From NCBI RefSeq assembly GCF_016313185.1, contig NZ_CP066218.1, positions 1,054,001 through 1,118,000 of the forward strand: DNA of 64,000 nucleotides, given 5' to 3'. A program made the position numbers and the translations under genes. This stretch comes from Mycolicibacterium baixiangningiae. GTDB lineage: Bacteria > Actinomycetota > Actinomycetes > Mycobacteriales > Mycobacteriaceae. The notes beneath the pieces were generated by a model. The model had not been told where the DNA came from and did not search any database. It was given only the letters and a program-made list of their open reading frames with translations. Positions 1-8,024 of the stretch are shown one piece after another (position 1 is the stretch's first letter; each line of letters starts with the position of its first letter).

Positions 1-260
1 CGGCGGATCCGCAATCGTGGGGGCCGTGGCTCACGATCGCTGCTGCGTCAGAGGCGAGGACTAGCACTGCGGACTGTGCGGCCGCGAGTGGTGACTTCGC
101 TGTGGTCGCTTCACGGTGTTTGCCCTGGCGTCCGGTCCGCTGGGCCCCCGTCCCGCCCCCATGTGCGTTCCCGCTCTGCGCCTCAGTAGCTTCGAGCAGC
201 ATATTGCTGCAACGGGCGCGGCCCCCGGTATGCCACGATAGATGTCGTCAGGGGGTGGTC

Positions 261-563
261 ATGAGTGAGCTGCGGGTTTCCGAGTCGATGGTCATCGGGG
301 TTGCGGAAGAGCTACGCACGGTCGTTGACGGGACGCGGTCTGGTCTGACGAGCTTGGATGGCGAGCTGAGCCGTCTCTTGGGATCCGGATGGACGGGCGA
401 GGCGGGGTCAGCGTTCGGCGAAGTGTGGGCTCGATGGCATGAGGGTGCGCACAACCTGGTGAAGGGCTTGGAAACGATGGCGTCGGCCTTGGAGCAGGCC
501 GCACACGCGTATGGCAGCACCGATGCAGAGGGTCGGGCGACGGTCGATTCGGCGGGCATGTGA
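261..563 (+). CDS. esxF: WXG100-family protein EsxF, partner of EsxE
   Basis: This 100-residue protein has the WXG100 helical-hairpin layout, with a G-W-T-G turn near residue 45 and a following G-S-A-F-G and W-x-x-W-H-E-G-A pattern that matches M. tuberculosis EsxF as I remember it. In that species EsxE and EsxF form a heterodimer needed for export and membrane activity of the CpnT toxin (established knowledge). The gene comes first in the order esxF-esxE-cpnT-immunity, the same as in M. tuberculosis. The start is the ATG at 261 because a G-rich ribosome-binding stretch (251-255) precedes it; an upstream GTG at 102 would add a low-complexity extension. Its stop overlaps the next start (TGATG). 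The 260 bases before it show no gene. Confidence 0.88.
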   Translation: MSELRVSESMVIGVAEELRTVVDGTRSGLTSLDGELSRLLGSGWTGEAGSAFGEVWARWHEGAHNLVKGLETMASALEQAAHAYGSTDAEGRATVDSAGM

Positions 564-850
564 TGGCGGGTTTTTCAGTCGACCTCGAGGCGCTGCTGTC
601 GGGCGTCGATCAGATGTCGGCATTCCATTCCGACCTGGAACAGACGTTGGCGTCGGTACGTGCATCGATGACGGCGCTGGGGCTTTCGTGGCACGGTGAG
701 GCGGCGTCGGCGCAGGAGACCGCGCAGCAGCAGTGGGACGCCGGAGCGCAGCAGTTGCGCGAAGCCTTGGCGCAGTTGCGGGACATCGCCGAGCAGGCGC
801 ATGCCAATTATTCGAACGCGGTCGCCACGAATCAGCGTATGTGGGGTTGA
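563..850 (+). CDS. esxE: WXG100-family protein EsxE, partner of EsxF
   Basis: This 95-residue WXG100 protein has a W-H-G turn in the middle and a C-terminal A-H-A-N-Y followed by A-T-N-x-x-M-W, which closely matches EsxE of M. tuberculosis as remembered. Its predicted role is to pair with EsxF in a type VII-secreted heterodimer that helps export the CpnT toxin encoded next. The start ATG overlaps the esxF stop as TGATG, so the two are probably translationally coupled, as expected for a 1:1 complex. The cpnT start follows six bases after the stop. Confidence 0.9.
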   Translation: MAGFSVDLEALLSGVDQMSAFHSDLEQTLASVRASMTALGLSWHGEAASAQETAQQQWDAGAQQLREALAQLRDIAEQAHANYSNAVATNQRMWG

Positions 851-856
851 CCTCTC

Positions 857-3526
857 ATGGCGCCTATCGTCGTGGACCCCGATGCTGTCTCCGGAGCGGG
901 ACGAACCGTCACCGGAGTCGGCGACGAAGTCGCCGCAGCAGTCGGAGCGCTGTCGGCGAGTCTGGGCGGGGGCGCACCCAGCGGTCTGGACGCGGCCGGG
1001 ATGGCGTTCGGGATGGCGTATCAGAAGTCTGCGCAGGCGCTGCTAGATGCCGGGGCCGGGTTGGTCAACGCGTCGCGCAACGTCGGATTCGGCGTGGGTA
1101 TGTCGGCGACGAACTACTCGCAAGCCAATGCGGCGTCGACAATCGGTGGCGGCGCGGCGCCTCTCACGCCCCCAGAGAAACCCTCCGAGTTCGACACACC
1201 GCCCTGTCCGTCGTCGCTGGGCGGCGGCGTGCCTCCGCCGTTCTTGTGGTCGGTTCTGCAAACCTTCATTTCCGACACGTGGCCTGACGGTGATCCCGGT
1301 CGACTGCGGGCGTCGGCAGGAGCATGGCAGCGCTTCGCGTCGGCGATCAACGGGATCGCCGGTGAGCTGAGCGGTCCCGCGGGAGTCATTGCAGGCCAGC
1401 AGGTTCCCGAGGGTGGAGCGATGACGTCAGCCTTGGGAGAGTTGGCACGATCGTTCGACGGAGTTTCGATTGAGGCAGGGAATCTCGCCACACAGATCCG
1501 CGAATTCGCAGACGACGTCGAGTCGGCCCAGGACGCGATCCGCGACCTCTGTGATCGGATCTCGCCATCGGGACTCTTCGATGGCATCAAGGCGGTATTC
1601 AGCGGTGACGCCCTCGACGAAATCAAGGAGATCGCCGACGACGTCAAGGATGTGTTGGAGAACTTTGGTCGTCAGGCCGACGGTCGCATCGCGTTGATGG
1701 AGTCGTTGATCACGGCGCTCGACGATGCCGTGGTCTCGATGCAGCAGAAAGCTCGCCGCGAATTCACGCACTATCTCGGGGAGGACGTTGGCGGCGCGCT
1801 CGCAAGCCAATTGGAGTTTCGCTCGAACCTGAGCGAGGGAATCGTCAAGGCAGGGTTGGAATCCATTGCCGGGATTCAGCAGTTGGATCCGACGAGGTTC
1901 GCGTCGGATCCCGACGGTGCTCAAGCCGCGTGGGGTGGCCTTCTCGACACGCTCAAATATGCGACCCCGACCGGCGTCGCCATGGATCCGATGGGTGCAC
2001 TCGACCACGGGAAGGACATGCTCAGCGGCCTTGGACACACCGAGGATTGGCGGGCGGATCGGCCGGGGCTGGGGCTCGGGGGTGTGCTGTTCGAGGTGGG
2101 GTCCGCCGCGACCGGCGTCGGCGCAGCGAAGTCCGGGCTTCGCGGTGCAGGTGCTGCGGCGGAAGCCGGTGAAGCGGGCCCGGCGGTCCGCGCAGCGGCA
2201 GGTGCGGCGGAAGCGACCGCTCCCATCGCGGGGCGAGCATCCGAAATCGCCGCCAGGCTGGACGACCTCACTACCTTTCCCGACGACATGCCCTCTGGTG
2301 CCGCGTCGGGAGCCCACGGGCCGGCGCTGCCGCCCTCCCTGGCTGAGCCGGGTGGACCGCCAACTCCGAAGACGCCTCCGTTTTCGGAATCGACTGTGCC
2401 TCAGGGAGTTCCGCATTCGGTACCGGATTCTGCTGGGCCGCGTCCCGCTGGCCTGCCTTCGCAGCCGATGCCTGATGCCGGTGGTTCGGGTGCGGAGGTG
2501 CCCCCACCGCACAGTGCCCTTGAAGGCGGGACACCGTCGACCAACAGTGCGGTGGGTACGCCATCCGATGCGTCGAGTACGTCTGCGGGTTCACCGCACG
2601 ATACCGGCTCTGGGCCATCACAGCCGACGCCCGAGCGCACCTCGACCGACTCCGACAGCGGATTGGGGCACTCCGCCCGGGCAGCACCCTCGGAAGTACC
2701 AGCGTCCCCGCCGAGAACTGATTCGGCGCCTCCATTGCCGACAGCGCCAGAACCGCACCCGGGGACTCCCCATGATTCGAGCCAATCCGCGGAAGCGGCG
2801 ACGCATTCGGACCATGGGCCACCCAAGGATTCAGAGGGTCAACCGGATAATTTGGATGGGCAGCTAAAGAATCCCGCTGGCGACCCCCTCCATTCTGGTA
2901 ACCCGGAAGGCGACGGCTGGCACCGTCGAGATGACGAACCGCTGGATCCCAACTACGGCCACGCCATCTTGGAAGACCATTGGGAGTATCCCGATTACCC
3001 AACCGATATCGACCCGGAAGTGCGTCAGCTCATCGCCGATCCCGATGCACCATGGGGCCGAGATACTCATGGTGTTCCTCTGACGAAGGCAGAATACGAG
3101 TCACTGTTCAATAAGGTCGGTCCGGATGGGCAGGAATGGCAAAACTATCCGCCGAATGCTGGAGCCGCACCGGGGACTCGAGTGGTCTATGACTCCATGG
3201 AGGCCTTTACGCGCGACTTCGGTGCGCAAGGCGACGGCTCTGTCCGCGTCGACAGGCTTGGCAAGGTGGACGGTGATTACCTCGGTTTGATGCCCGACGG
3301 AGTGCCAGCGACATTCGAGCAGCGTTCATTGCCGAATTACAATCTGACTCAGCCCTACCACCAGTACTTGTTGTCCGGTGAGTTGCCGACGGGATGGAGG
3401 GTCGAGGTCTCGGAAGTTGCGCCAGCGTTTGCGCGAGAAGGGGGTGGGGTTCAGGTGCTCGTGCTTGACACGTTAGGCAGACCTGTCACCGTGAGCACAC
3501 TCAAGGAGATGGGGCTCCTTCGATGA
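857..3526 (+). CDS. cpnT: CpnT-like toxin with C-terminal TNT NAD+ glycohydrolase domain
   Basis: The protein is 889 residues; CpnT of M. tuberculosis is 846. Residues 1 to about 430 match the CpnT N-terminal half, which is alpha-helical and linked to export and outer-membrane pore activity. Residues about 490-690 are a Pro/Ser/Thr-rich linker. The end is a TNT domain: it begins around the G-D-G-W-H-R motif and continues through R-V-D-R-L-G, F-E-Q-R, Y-H-Q-Y and E-G-G-G-V-Q. His835 and Gln866 align by distance from the C-terminus with His792 and Gln822 of TNT, the residues whose mutation kills NAD+ hydrolysis, so the toxin is predicted active. The last four bases overlap the immunity gene. 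The linker differs completely from the M. tuberculosis one, as is usual for this region. Confidence 0.92.
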   Translation: MAPIVVDPDAVSGAGRTVTGVGDEVAAAVGALSASLGGGAPSGLDAAGMAFGMAYQKSAQALLDAGAGLVNASRNVGFGVGMSATNYSQANAASTIGGGAAPLTPPEKPSEFDTPPCPSSLGGGVPPPFLWSVLQTFISDTWPDGDPGRLRASAGAWQRFASAINGIAGELSGPAGVIAGQQVPEGGAMTSALGELARSFDGVSIEAGNLATQIREFADDVESAQDAIRDLCDRISPSGLFDGIKAVFSGDALDEIKEIADDVKDVLENFGRQADGRIALMESLITALDDAVVSMQQKARREFTHYLGEDVGGALASQLEFRSNLSEGIVKAGLESIAGIQQLDPTRFASDPDGAQAAWGGLLDTLKYATPTGVAMDPMGALDHGKDMLSGLGHTEDWRADRPGLGLGGVLFEVGSAATGVGAAKSGLRGAGAAAEAGEAGPAVRAAAGAAEATAPIAGRASEIAARLDDLTTFPDDMPSGAASGAHGPALPPSLAEPGGPPTPKTPPFSESTVPQGVPHSVPDSAGPRPAGLPSQPMPDAGGSGAEVPPPHSALEGGTPSTNSAVGTPSDASSTSAGSPHDTGSGPSQPTPERTSTDSDSGLGHSARAAPSEVPASPPRTDSAPPLPTAPEPHPGTPHDSSQSAEAATHSDHGPPKDSEGQPDNLDGQLKNPAGDPLHSGNPEGDGWHRRDDEPLDPNYGHAILEDHWEYPDYPTDIDPEVRQLIADPDAPWGRDTHGVPLTKAEYESLFNKVGPDGQEWQNYPPNAGAAPGTRVVYDSMEAFTRDFGAQGDGSVRVDRLGKVDGDYLGLMPDGVPATFEQRSLPNYNLTQPYHQYLLSGELPTGWRVEVSEVAPAFAREGGGVQVLVLDTLGRPVTVSTLKEMGLLR

Positions 3527-4050
3527 GCGCGCTTAGCCCTTCCCACGAACTGACGACCTGGGCGAATCGAGCCGGGTATTCGGTGACGGCGTCAGATAAG
3601 ACGAACGCAACCGTATTCTGGTCGGATCCAGGTGGTGAGATCCGGTACTACTGTCGCAACGAAGATGACGAGCACATCCGCTTGACTCGAGTAACTCGGG
3701 ATGGCCCCGAGGAGCTTGTCCTCATAGCCGCAACGTTTGCGATCCTGCAGCGCTACATGATCGGAAGGTTCGGGAATGTCATTCGAGACGAGCTCGGGCT
3801 TGATGTTTTGCGCCCGCCATGGACGGCTGATCAGTTGGCAGAGGGATATGCACTCACCGACATGGACGACGATGGCTGCCGCGCTCTCTTGAGGAACGGC
3901 TCAGTTGTCGCCAAGGCGCCAGAAGCCACGTTGAGCCTCCTCGCGCTGGTCCCGCTGTCCCACTACATGCGCTTGAGCACTGCTGACTTGATGGACTCAT
4001 TCCTCGACCCACACGGTGCGCCACTGCTCGCTAACGGACGTTACGCATAG
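3523..4050 (+). CDS. Probable immunity factor for the TNT toxin (IFT-like)
   Basis: This 175-residue soluble protein starts inside the last codons of the toxin gene (ATGA overlap), the arrangement expected for a toxin/immunity pair. The M. tuberculosis immunity factor Rv3902c, which binds TNT and blocks its NAD+ glycohydrolase site in the cytosol, has nearly the same length and position (known). I could not check residue-level similarity from memory, so the function rests on length, position and coupling. There is no signal peptide or membrane segment, which fits a cytosolic antidote. A hairpin 17 bases after the stop may end the four-gene unit. Confidence 0.8.
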   Translation: MSALSPSHELTTWANRAGYSVTASDKTNATVFWSDPGGEIRYYCRNEDDEHIRLTRVTRDGPEELVLIAATFAILQRYMIGRFGNVIRDELGLDVLRPPWTADQLAEGYALTDMDDDGCRALLRNGSVVAKAPEATLSLLALVPLSHYMRLSTADLMDSFLDPHGAPLLANGRYA

Positions 4051-4066
4051 GGGGTTCGCTATGACC

Positions 4067-4110
4067 GCGGCGTCCGGGAGACATCGTGTGACGATCATCG
4101 CGGACGCCGC
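4067..4110 (+). terminator. Nested hairpin after the immunity gene
   Basis: A perfect 10-bp inverted repeat (4067-4076 with 4101-4110) encloses a second perfect 5-bp repeat (4083-4087 with 4091-4095) around a 3-base loop. It lies 17 bases after the immunity-gene stop and has no T-tract, like many mycobacterial terminators. It could also be a processing or regulatory structure. Confidence 0.45.
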
Positions 4111-4373
4111 TGGAAGGAAAGGATGAAGTTCGAAAAGGCCGTCTCTTCAGAGGACCACCGGCGCCGACTGGCGACGCGCGGGAGGCTCACTGTTCGACGC
4201 GCGATCGCCCTGCACAGTGACTCATCCGGCACATGCCCGAAGGGGGTGCCGGTTACCAACCGCCCGAATAGGAGGGGAAAACGATCGGCGATCTGCCGCA
4301 CACCGGGCAGAATTCGCACGAGTGCCGGAGCGCTCACGGCGGGCGAAAAGTAGGCGGCGCGGGGGAAAACGCC

Positions 4374-4413
4374 AAAAAAGAGAGACCGAAAGCCGCAACC
4401 TCTGTGACCTCTC
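4374..4413 (-). terminator. Possible intrinsic terminator of the RT operon
   Basis: Read on the minus strand, GAGAG (4413-4409) can pair with CTCTC (4384-4380) and is followed directly by six T residues (4379-4374). It begins about 70 bases after the reverse-transcriptase stop. The stem is short and the loop is long, so this is a weak call. Confidence 0.35.
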
Positions 4414-4482
4414 GCAATGACCGCACACGTGCGGGATCCGCGCCTGACTCAAACTAGCCGTGCGCCGGGCGTATTCGCAAGG

Positions 4483-5817
4483 TCACCGCGCATTGCGTAG
4501 CGCGACCAGCGACACCAGGCCCATCTCGCGGTACAGCACCTCCGGCGGCAGTTGCCGGAAGCCGCGAACCCCCGGGATGCCGGTCGCTGCCTGCGCGATC
4601 TTGCGGGCGATCCGGTAGTCGAGGTCCTTGAGCGAGCCCCGATCCGTCGTCGCGTCGAGCAGCGCCGACAACCCGGCCACGGCGAACGGGCTCGTGACGT
4701 CGAGCATGACGTTGGTGGCGGCGACCAGGTGGTGCGCGCGCTCGCGCACGGGCATCTGCGACAGCGTGGGCACCGACCCGTCGATCCGCGCCGCGATGCG
4801 AGCGACAAAGCGACGCAACCGATGTGCGCCAAGCATGACGGTGCCGGCGGACGTCACCGACATTCCGAGGCAGTCGATCCGGTCCCGGCCGCGGTACGCG
4901 GGATCGACCGTGCAGGGTCGGCCGCGCCCACTCAGCGCGGTGCGCAGCTCCTTGCTCAGCTTGCGTTTGACGCCCAGTTCCGCGACGAGCGCGTCGACCC
5001 TGGTGTCCGCCTCGTGGATCGCCGCGAGATCGCTATGGGCGATGATGAAGTCGTCGTTGTAGCGCGCGTAGAACACCCCGTCGATGGCGCTGATCGCCCG
5101 GTCCATCGGCACCACCGCGAGATTCCCGAGTACCGGCACCAGCGGCGTTCCCATCGCGACACCGTTGAGCCGGGTGAACTCCGTGCCGTCCTCGCCGCGT
5201 ACCACGGGGCGCACCAGGATGGTGATCAGATCCCATGCAACAGAACTGATCTCGCCGCTATCTGTGCCCAGAGACGCCACCTCCCGCAGGATGCGCCACA
5301 ACGCGGCATCCTGACCGACCGGGAGGTTGTCGCCGTACTTCTCGAAGTCGGACTGCAGCACGTACAGCGGCCCGCCGGCCGGCCCGACCCGCTGGCGATG
5401 GGCGCGGATGTAGGCGGCGAACGCCCGCATCGCCCCGACGTTGGTCAATCCCGGCAGGTAGCTGTAGACGCCGGGCAGGCCGTAGCAGCGGGCATTGGTC
5501 GACAGCAGCTTGAACAGCGCCGAACCGACGATGTGATCGACGAAGCCCGGCATGTGCGCGGTGCGGCGCTTGCCGTTGGTCTCGAGGAACCACAGATCGA
5601 CAGGCTGCGGCCGATAGGTGCCGTCGGCGATACTAGAAGCGATGGCGCGGGACAACGCTTTTCGATCCGTCGCCGCATCGAAATAGGTGACTCCGTCGGA
5701 CACCTCGTGGAAACCCATGCCGCGTTCGTTGCGCTTGGTGTAGATGCGCAGGATGGTGGATTCGTAGGTTGCGGGGTCGACCAGGCACCGGTCGATGTCG
5801 ACCGGTTCAAGCGCCAT
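4483..5817 (-). CDS. Stand-alone reverse transcriptase (YNDD active site)
   Basis: This 444-residue protein carries the ordered RT motifs: N-G-K-R-R at 81-85 and V-Y-S-Y-L-P-G at 117-123; Asp157 in Q-S-D-F-E-K-Y, the first catalytic aspartate; G-V-A-M-G-T-P-L at 219-226; and R-Y-N-D-D-F at 252-257 in place of the usual Y-A-D-D. A D-C-L-G-M motif follows near 315, then a helical thumb-like tail. It has no maturase zinc finger, endonuclease or integrase domain, and I see no intron ends or retron msr/msd nearby, so it belongs with the single-domain bacterial RTs (Abi/UG/DRT-like) rather than group II introns. The start overlaps the end of the upstream membrane-protein gene by 11 bases, with GGGAGGG before the ATG, so the two are co-translated. 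Its template and function are unknown. Confidence 0.85.
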   Translation of the reverse strand: MALEPVDIDRCLVDPATYESTILRIYTKRNERGMGFHEVSDGVTYFDAATDRKALSRAIASSIADGTYRPQPVDLWFLETNGKRRTAHMPGFVDHIVGSALFKLLSTNARCYGLPGVYSYLPGLTNVGAMRAFAAYIRAHRQRVGPAGGPLYVLQSDFEKYGDNLPVGQDAALWRILREVASLGTDSGEISSVAWDLITILVRPVVRGEDGTEFTRLNGVAMGTPLVPVLGNLAVVPMDRAISAIDGVFYARYNDDFIIAHSDLAAIHEADTRVDALVAELGVKRKLSKELRTALSGRGRPCTVDPAYRGRDRIDCLGMSVTSAGTVMLGAHRLRRFVARIAARIDGSVPTLSQMPVRERAHHLVAATNVMLDVTSPFAVAGLSALLDATTDRGSLKDLDYRIARKIAQAATGIPGVRGFRQLPPEVLYREMGLVSLVALRNAR

Positions 5818-7888
5818 GGTCGGCGCCCTCCCGCTCCCACTGGCCCAGTCGCCATGACTTGAGCGTCCTCAGCCAGCGCTGGAAGTGCGCCGGGTCGGGG
5901 TCCGGCGGCAGGAGGAAGATCATCCGCACCTTGTTTTGATGGAAGACCGGGGAGAGCCAGCGGCCTGCCACCGACACCACCAACGCGTCGTCGTCGAGAC
6001 TTCTCATGGCCGTCGGCAGGATCGCCGGCACCAGGTCGGCATCGAGCGTCCGCATGACGCGGGCGCCGGCGCGAGTGTCCAAATCGGCGACCACCCCGGC
6101 GGGAAAGATGTCGAGGAATTCAGGGCTCAGGAACTTCGGGCTTTGCGGTGCCCTCGGCACTCCCGCAAGGGGTTTGAGCCATCGGTCGGTGACGATGCGG
6201 TCGAGTGCGTCGCGGCCGTTGGCTGCCGGCTCTCGCCAGAACCGCCCCCGGTGGGCGGCGCCGCCGGTGACGGTCTGCACCTCGAGGTGGGGCTGTCGGT
6301 CCCCGTCGACGGCCGACCCACGCTCGTAGAAGACCAGCGACGTCGCCGAACAGAAGGCAAGACATCCTCTGTCGGTCAACGTGTTTCGCATCGTGTCGAC
6401 GGCGGCCGCGCGCTGCCGTTGCGGAATCCACTCCGGGATGGTGATCGTGCCGGCACGCACCGGTCCCGGTTCTGCGGCCAACGCCCGAATCCAGTCACCG
6501 AGCGGCAACTGGGTGGGGACCGCCGGTGTGCGGTCCTCGAAGTGCTGCAGGTTGATGTGCACGATCAGCAGAGCGATCATCGCCGCGGTGATCTCGAGGA
6601 GGTCCGAGGCGGGATTCACGTCGATCCACACCAGCGCGAACAGCACGCCCGTGAACACGATGGTCAGGTTGAGCGCATGGAACCGGCCCTCGGCGAACAG
6701 CCGGATCTGATAGGTCCCGATGAAGCTGCGCACGACGAACAGGGGGAGCAGTGCCAGCAGGAACATGAAGGGGATACCGGGGAGGACGAACAGTCCCAAC
6801 ACCACTGCCAGCGCCCAGAAGTACAGGGTGACCACCGGCGTGACCAGGAGCAGTCGGTGAAAGACCCACATCCGGTACTCCCGCAGTGCCGGGATGCGCC
6901 GCAGCCGGACGAAATCGAAGTAGAACACCGCCGTGGCCTCGTAGGCGCCGCGCAACAGTGGGAGCACCAGGTAGAAGAACTGGAAGGCGTCGATATCGCG
7001 CCAGGCCTCGAAGCCGGCGGTGAGATCGAAGGAGCGTGTGCTCGTGCCGTAGATCCCGGCGATCGCGAGGACGGCGATCGCGTCGAGCCGCAGACCGAGT
7101 CCCGCGATCGTGGCGTCGATGCCCTGCCGGATCGGGATTTTGGGCAGCCGGGCACGAAGCCCTCGAGATGCCCGGACATTCGGAGATACGCCGTTGAGGC
7201 GGTACAGGCGCAGGGCGAAGTGGACGGTGATCCAGATGGAGAGCGCATTCGAGGCGATGATCGCGATCACCACGGCGGCAGTGGGATAGAAGAACACCCC
7301 CGCGCCGATCACCACGATCTGCACGGCGGTCGGAGCGAACAGCGTCCACAGCGGCCGGTAGATCCGTCGGGTGGCGTACATGCCGGAATGCAACACCCGC
7401 ACCGGCATTCGCAGCGCGAGCTCGATGACGACCAGGAAGGCGTACAGCAGGCCCATCGGGTCGTCGTCGGCGGGAAGCAGCCACAACGCGACCACCGCAC
7501 CGGCGACCGCCACGGCCGTCGCCGCGAGCACCGATAGCACGAGCCAGCTGCCGATCTCCCTCTCGACGGCGTCGCGGTCGCGGGTCAGCGACAACCCGCG
7601 GAGACGTTCGCGCATCACCTCGAGCAGTCCCCACCAGGCACCGCTGACGATCAGGCTGCCGACGCGCAGGATCATCACCGTGAACGCCGCCAGACCGCCG
7701 AGGCTGGTGAGGATGATCAGGAACTCGGCGACGTGGACGACGAACGTCGCACCGTCGACGACCAGGGCGTAGCGCAGGCGGTACCAGAAGTACCCGAACA
7801 TCTTCCCGGTCAGCAGGCAGGCGTACAGGGAGACGGTGCGTTGCTCGCGGCGCCCCGTGCGGTCGAACCACCGGTCGATGTCGTTCAC
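5807..7888 (-). CDS. Polytopic membrane protein coupled to the RT
   Basis: The protein is 693 residues. The first 480 or so contain ten to twelve hydrophobic segments in a flippase-like arrangement, followed by a soluble tail of about 210 residues that I do not recognise. The overall look resembles polysaccharide or lipid flippases of the MOP superfamily, but no signature motif is clear. I chose the GTG at 7888 because GGAGG lies eight bases upstream; in-frame GTGs at 7903 and 7906 lack such a site. The RT gene begins inside its last codons. An RT coupled to a large transporter-like protein is unusual: the protein could be the membrane effector of a defence system, or an exporter whose link to the RT is not obvious. 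Confidence 0.75.
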   Translation of the reverse strand: MNDIDRWFDRTGRREQRTVSLYACLLTGKMFGYFWYRLRYALVVDGATFVVHVAEFLIILTSLGGLAAFTVMILRVGSLIVSGAWWGLLEVMRERLRGLSLTRDRDAVEREIGSWLVLSVLAATAVAVAGAVVALWLLPADDDPMGLLYAFLVVIELALRMPVRVLHSGMYATRRIYRPLWTLFAPTAVQIVVIGAGVFFYPTAAVVIAIIASNALSIWITVHFALRLYRLNGVSPNVRASRGLRARLPKIPIRQGIDATIAGLGLRLDAIAVLAIAGIYGTSTRSFDLTAGFEAWRDIDAFQFFYLVLPLLRGAYEATAVFYFDFVRLRRIPALREYRMWVFHRLLLVTPVVTLYFWALAVVLGLFVLPGIPFMFLLALLPLFVVRSFIGTYQIRLFAEGRFHALNLTIVFTGVLFALVWIDVNPASDLLEITAAMIALLIVHINLQHFEDRTPAVPTQLPLGDWIRALAAEPGPVRAGTITIPEWIPQRQRAAAVDTMRNTLTDRGCLAFCSATSLVFYERGSAVDGDRQPHLEVQTVTGGAAHRGRFWREPAANGRDALDRIVTDRWLKPLAGVPRAPQSPKFLSPEFLDIFPAGVVADLDTRAGARVMRTLDADLVPAILPTAMRSLDDDALVVSVAGRWLSPVFHQNKVRMIFLLPPDPDPAHFQRWLRTLKSWRLGQWEREGADHGA

Positions 7889-7959
7889 CCGGAGGTCCTC
7901 CACCACGGCGACACGTCCGCAACACCTTTCGTCGACGATCGCGCAACGCCGACGTTGCT

Positions 7960-8018
7960 GTGGGAGGCTGGCACACGGAGTGAGCGCGGATAATTCCTGC
8001 TGACCCTACGTGAAAGGG
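7960..8018 (+). promoter_or_regulatory. Promoter and RBS candidate for the RNase T2 gene
   Basis: GATAAT at 7989-7994 resembles a -10 hexamer; no convincing -35 is seen. GAAAGGG around 8012-8018 sits about seven bases before the ATG at 8025 and decides that start. The stretch also separates the divergent membrane protein/RT operon. Confidence 0.35.
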
Positions 8019-8024
8019 TGCACC

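Larger units (their letters stand above)
4051..4482. other. 432-base gap between the CpnT locus and the RT operon
   Basis: The gap separates the 3' ends of two convergent units. It holds the hairpin at 4067-4110, a possible minus-strand terminator at 4374-4413 and a short dyad at 4421-4434. A 76-codon Arg-rich reading frame (4123-4353, plus strand) has a GGAAGG five bases before its ATG but no recognisable domain and little protein-like character. The region could also hold a structured RNA next to the reverse transcriptase, but I recognise no known RNA family. Confidence 0.5.

Noticed and set aside
4123..4353. 76-codon frame after the immunity gene with a fair ribosome-binding site
   Set aside because: Arg-rich, no hydrophobic core or known domain, and inside a hairpin-rich gap; kept only as a remark in the gap entry.
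4483..5817. Group II intron or diversity-generating retroelement reading of the RT
   Set aside because: No maturase/endonuclease domain, intron boundary or domain V-like hairpin, and no template/variable repeat pair were seen; the gene is instead coupled to a membrane protein.
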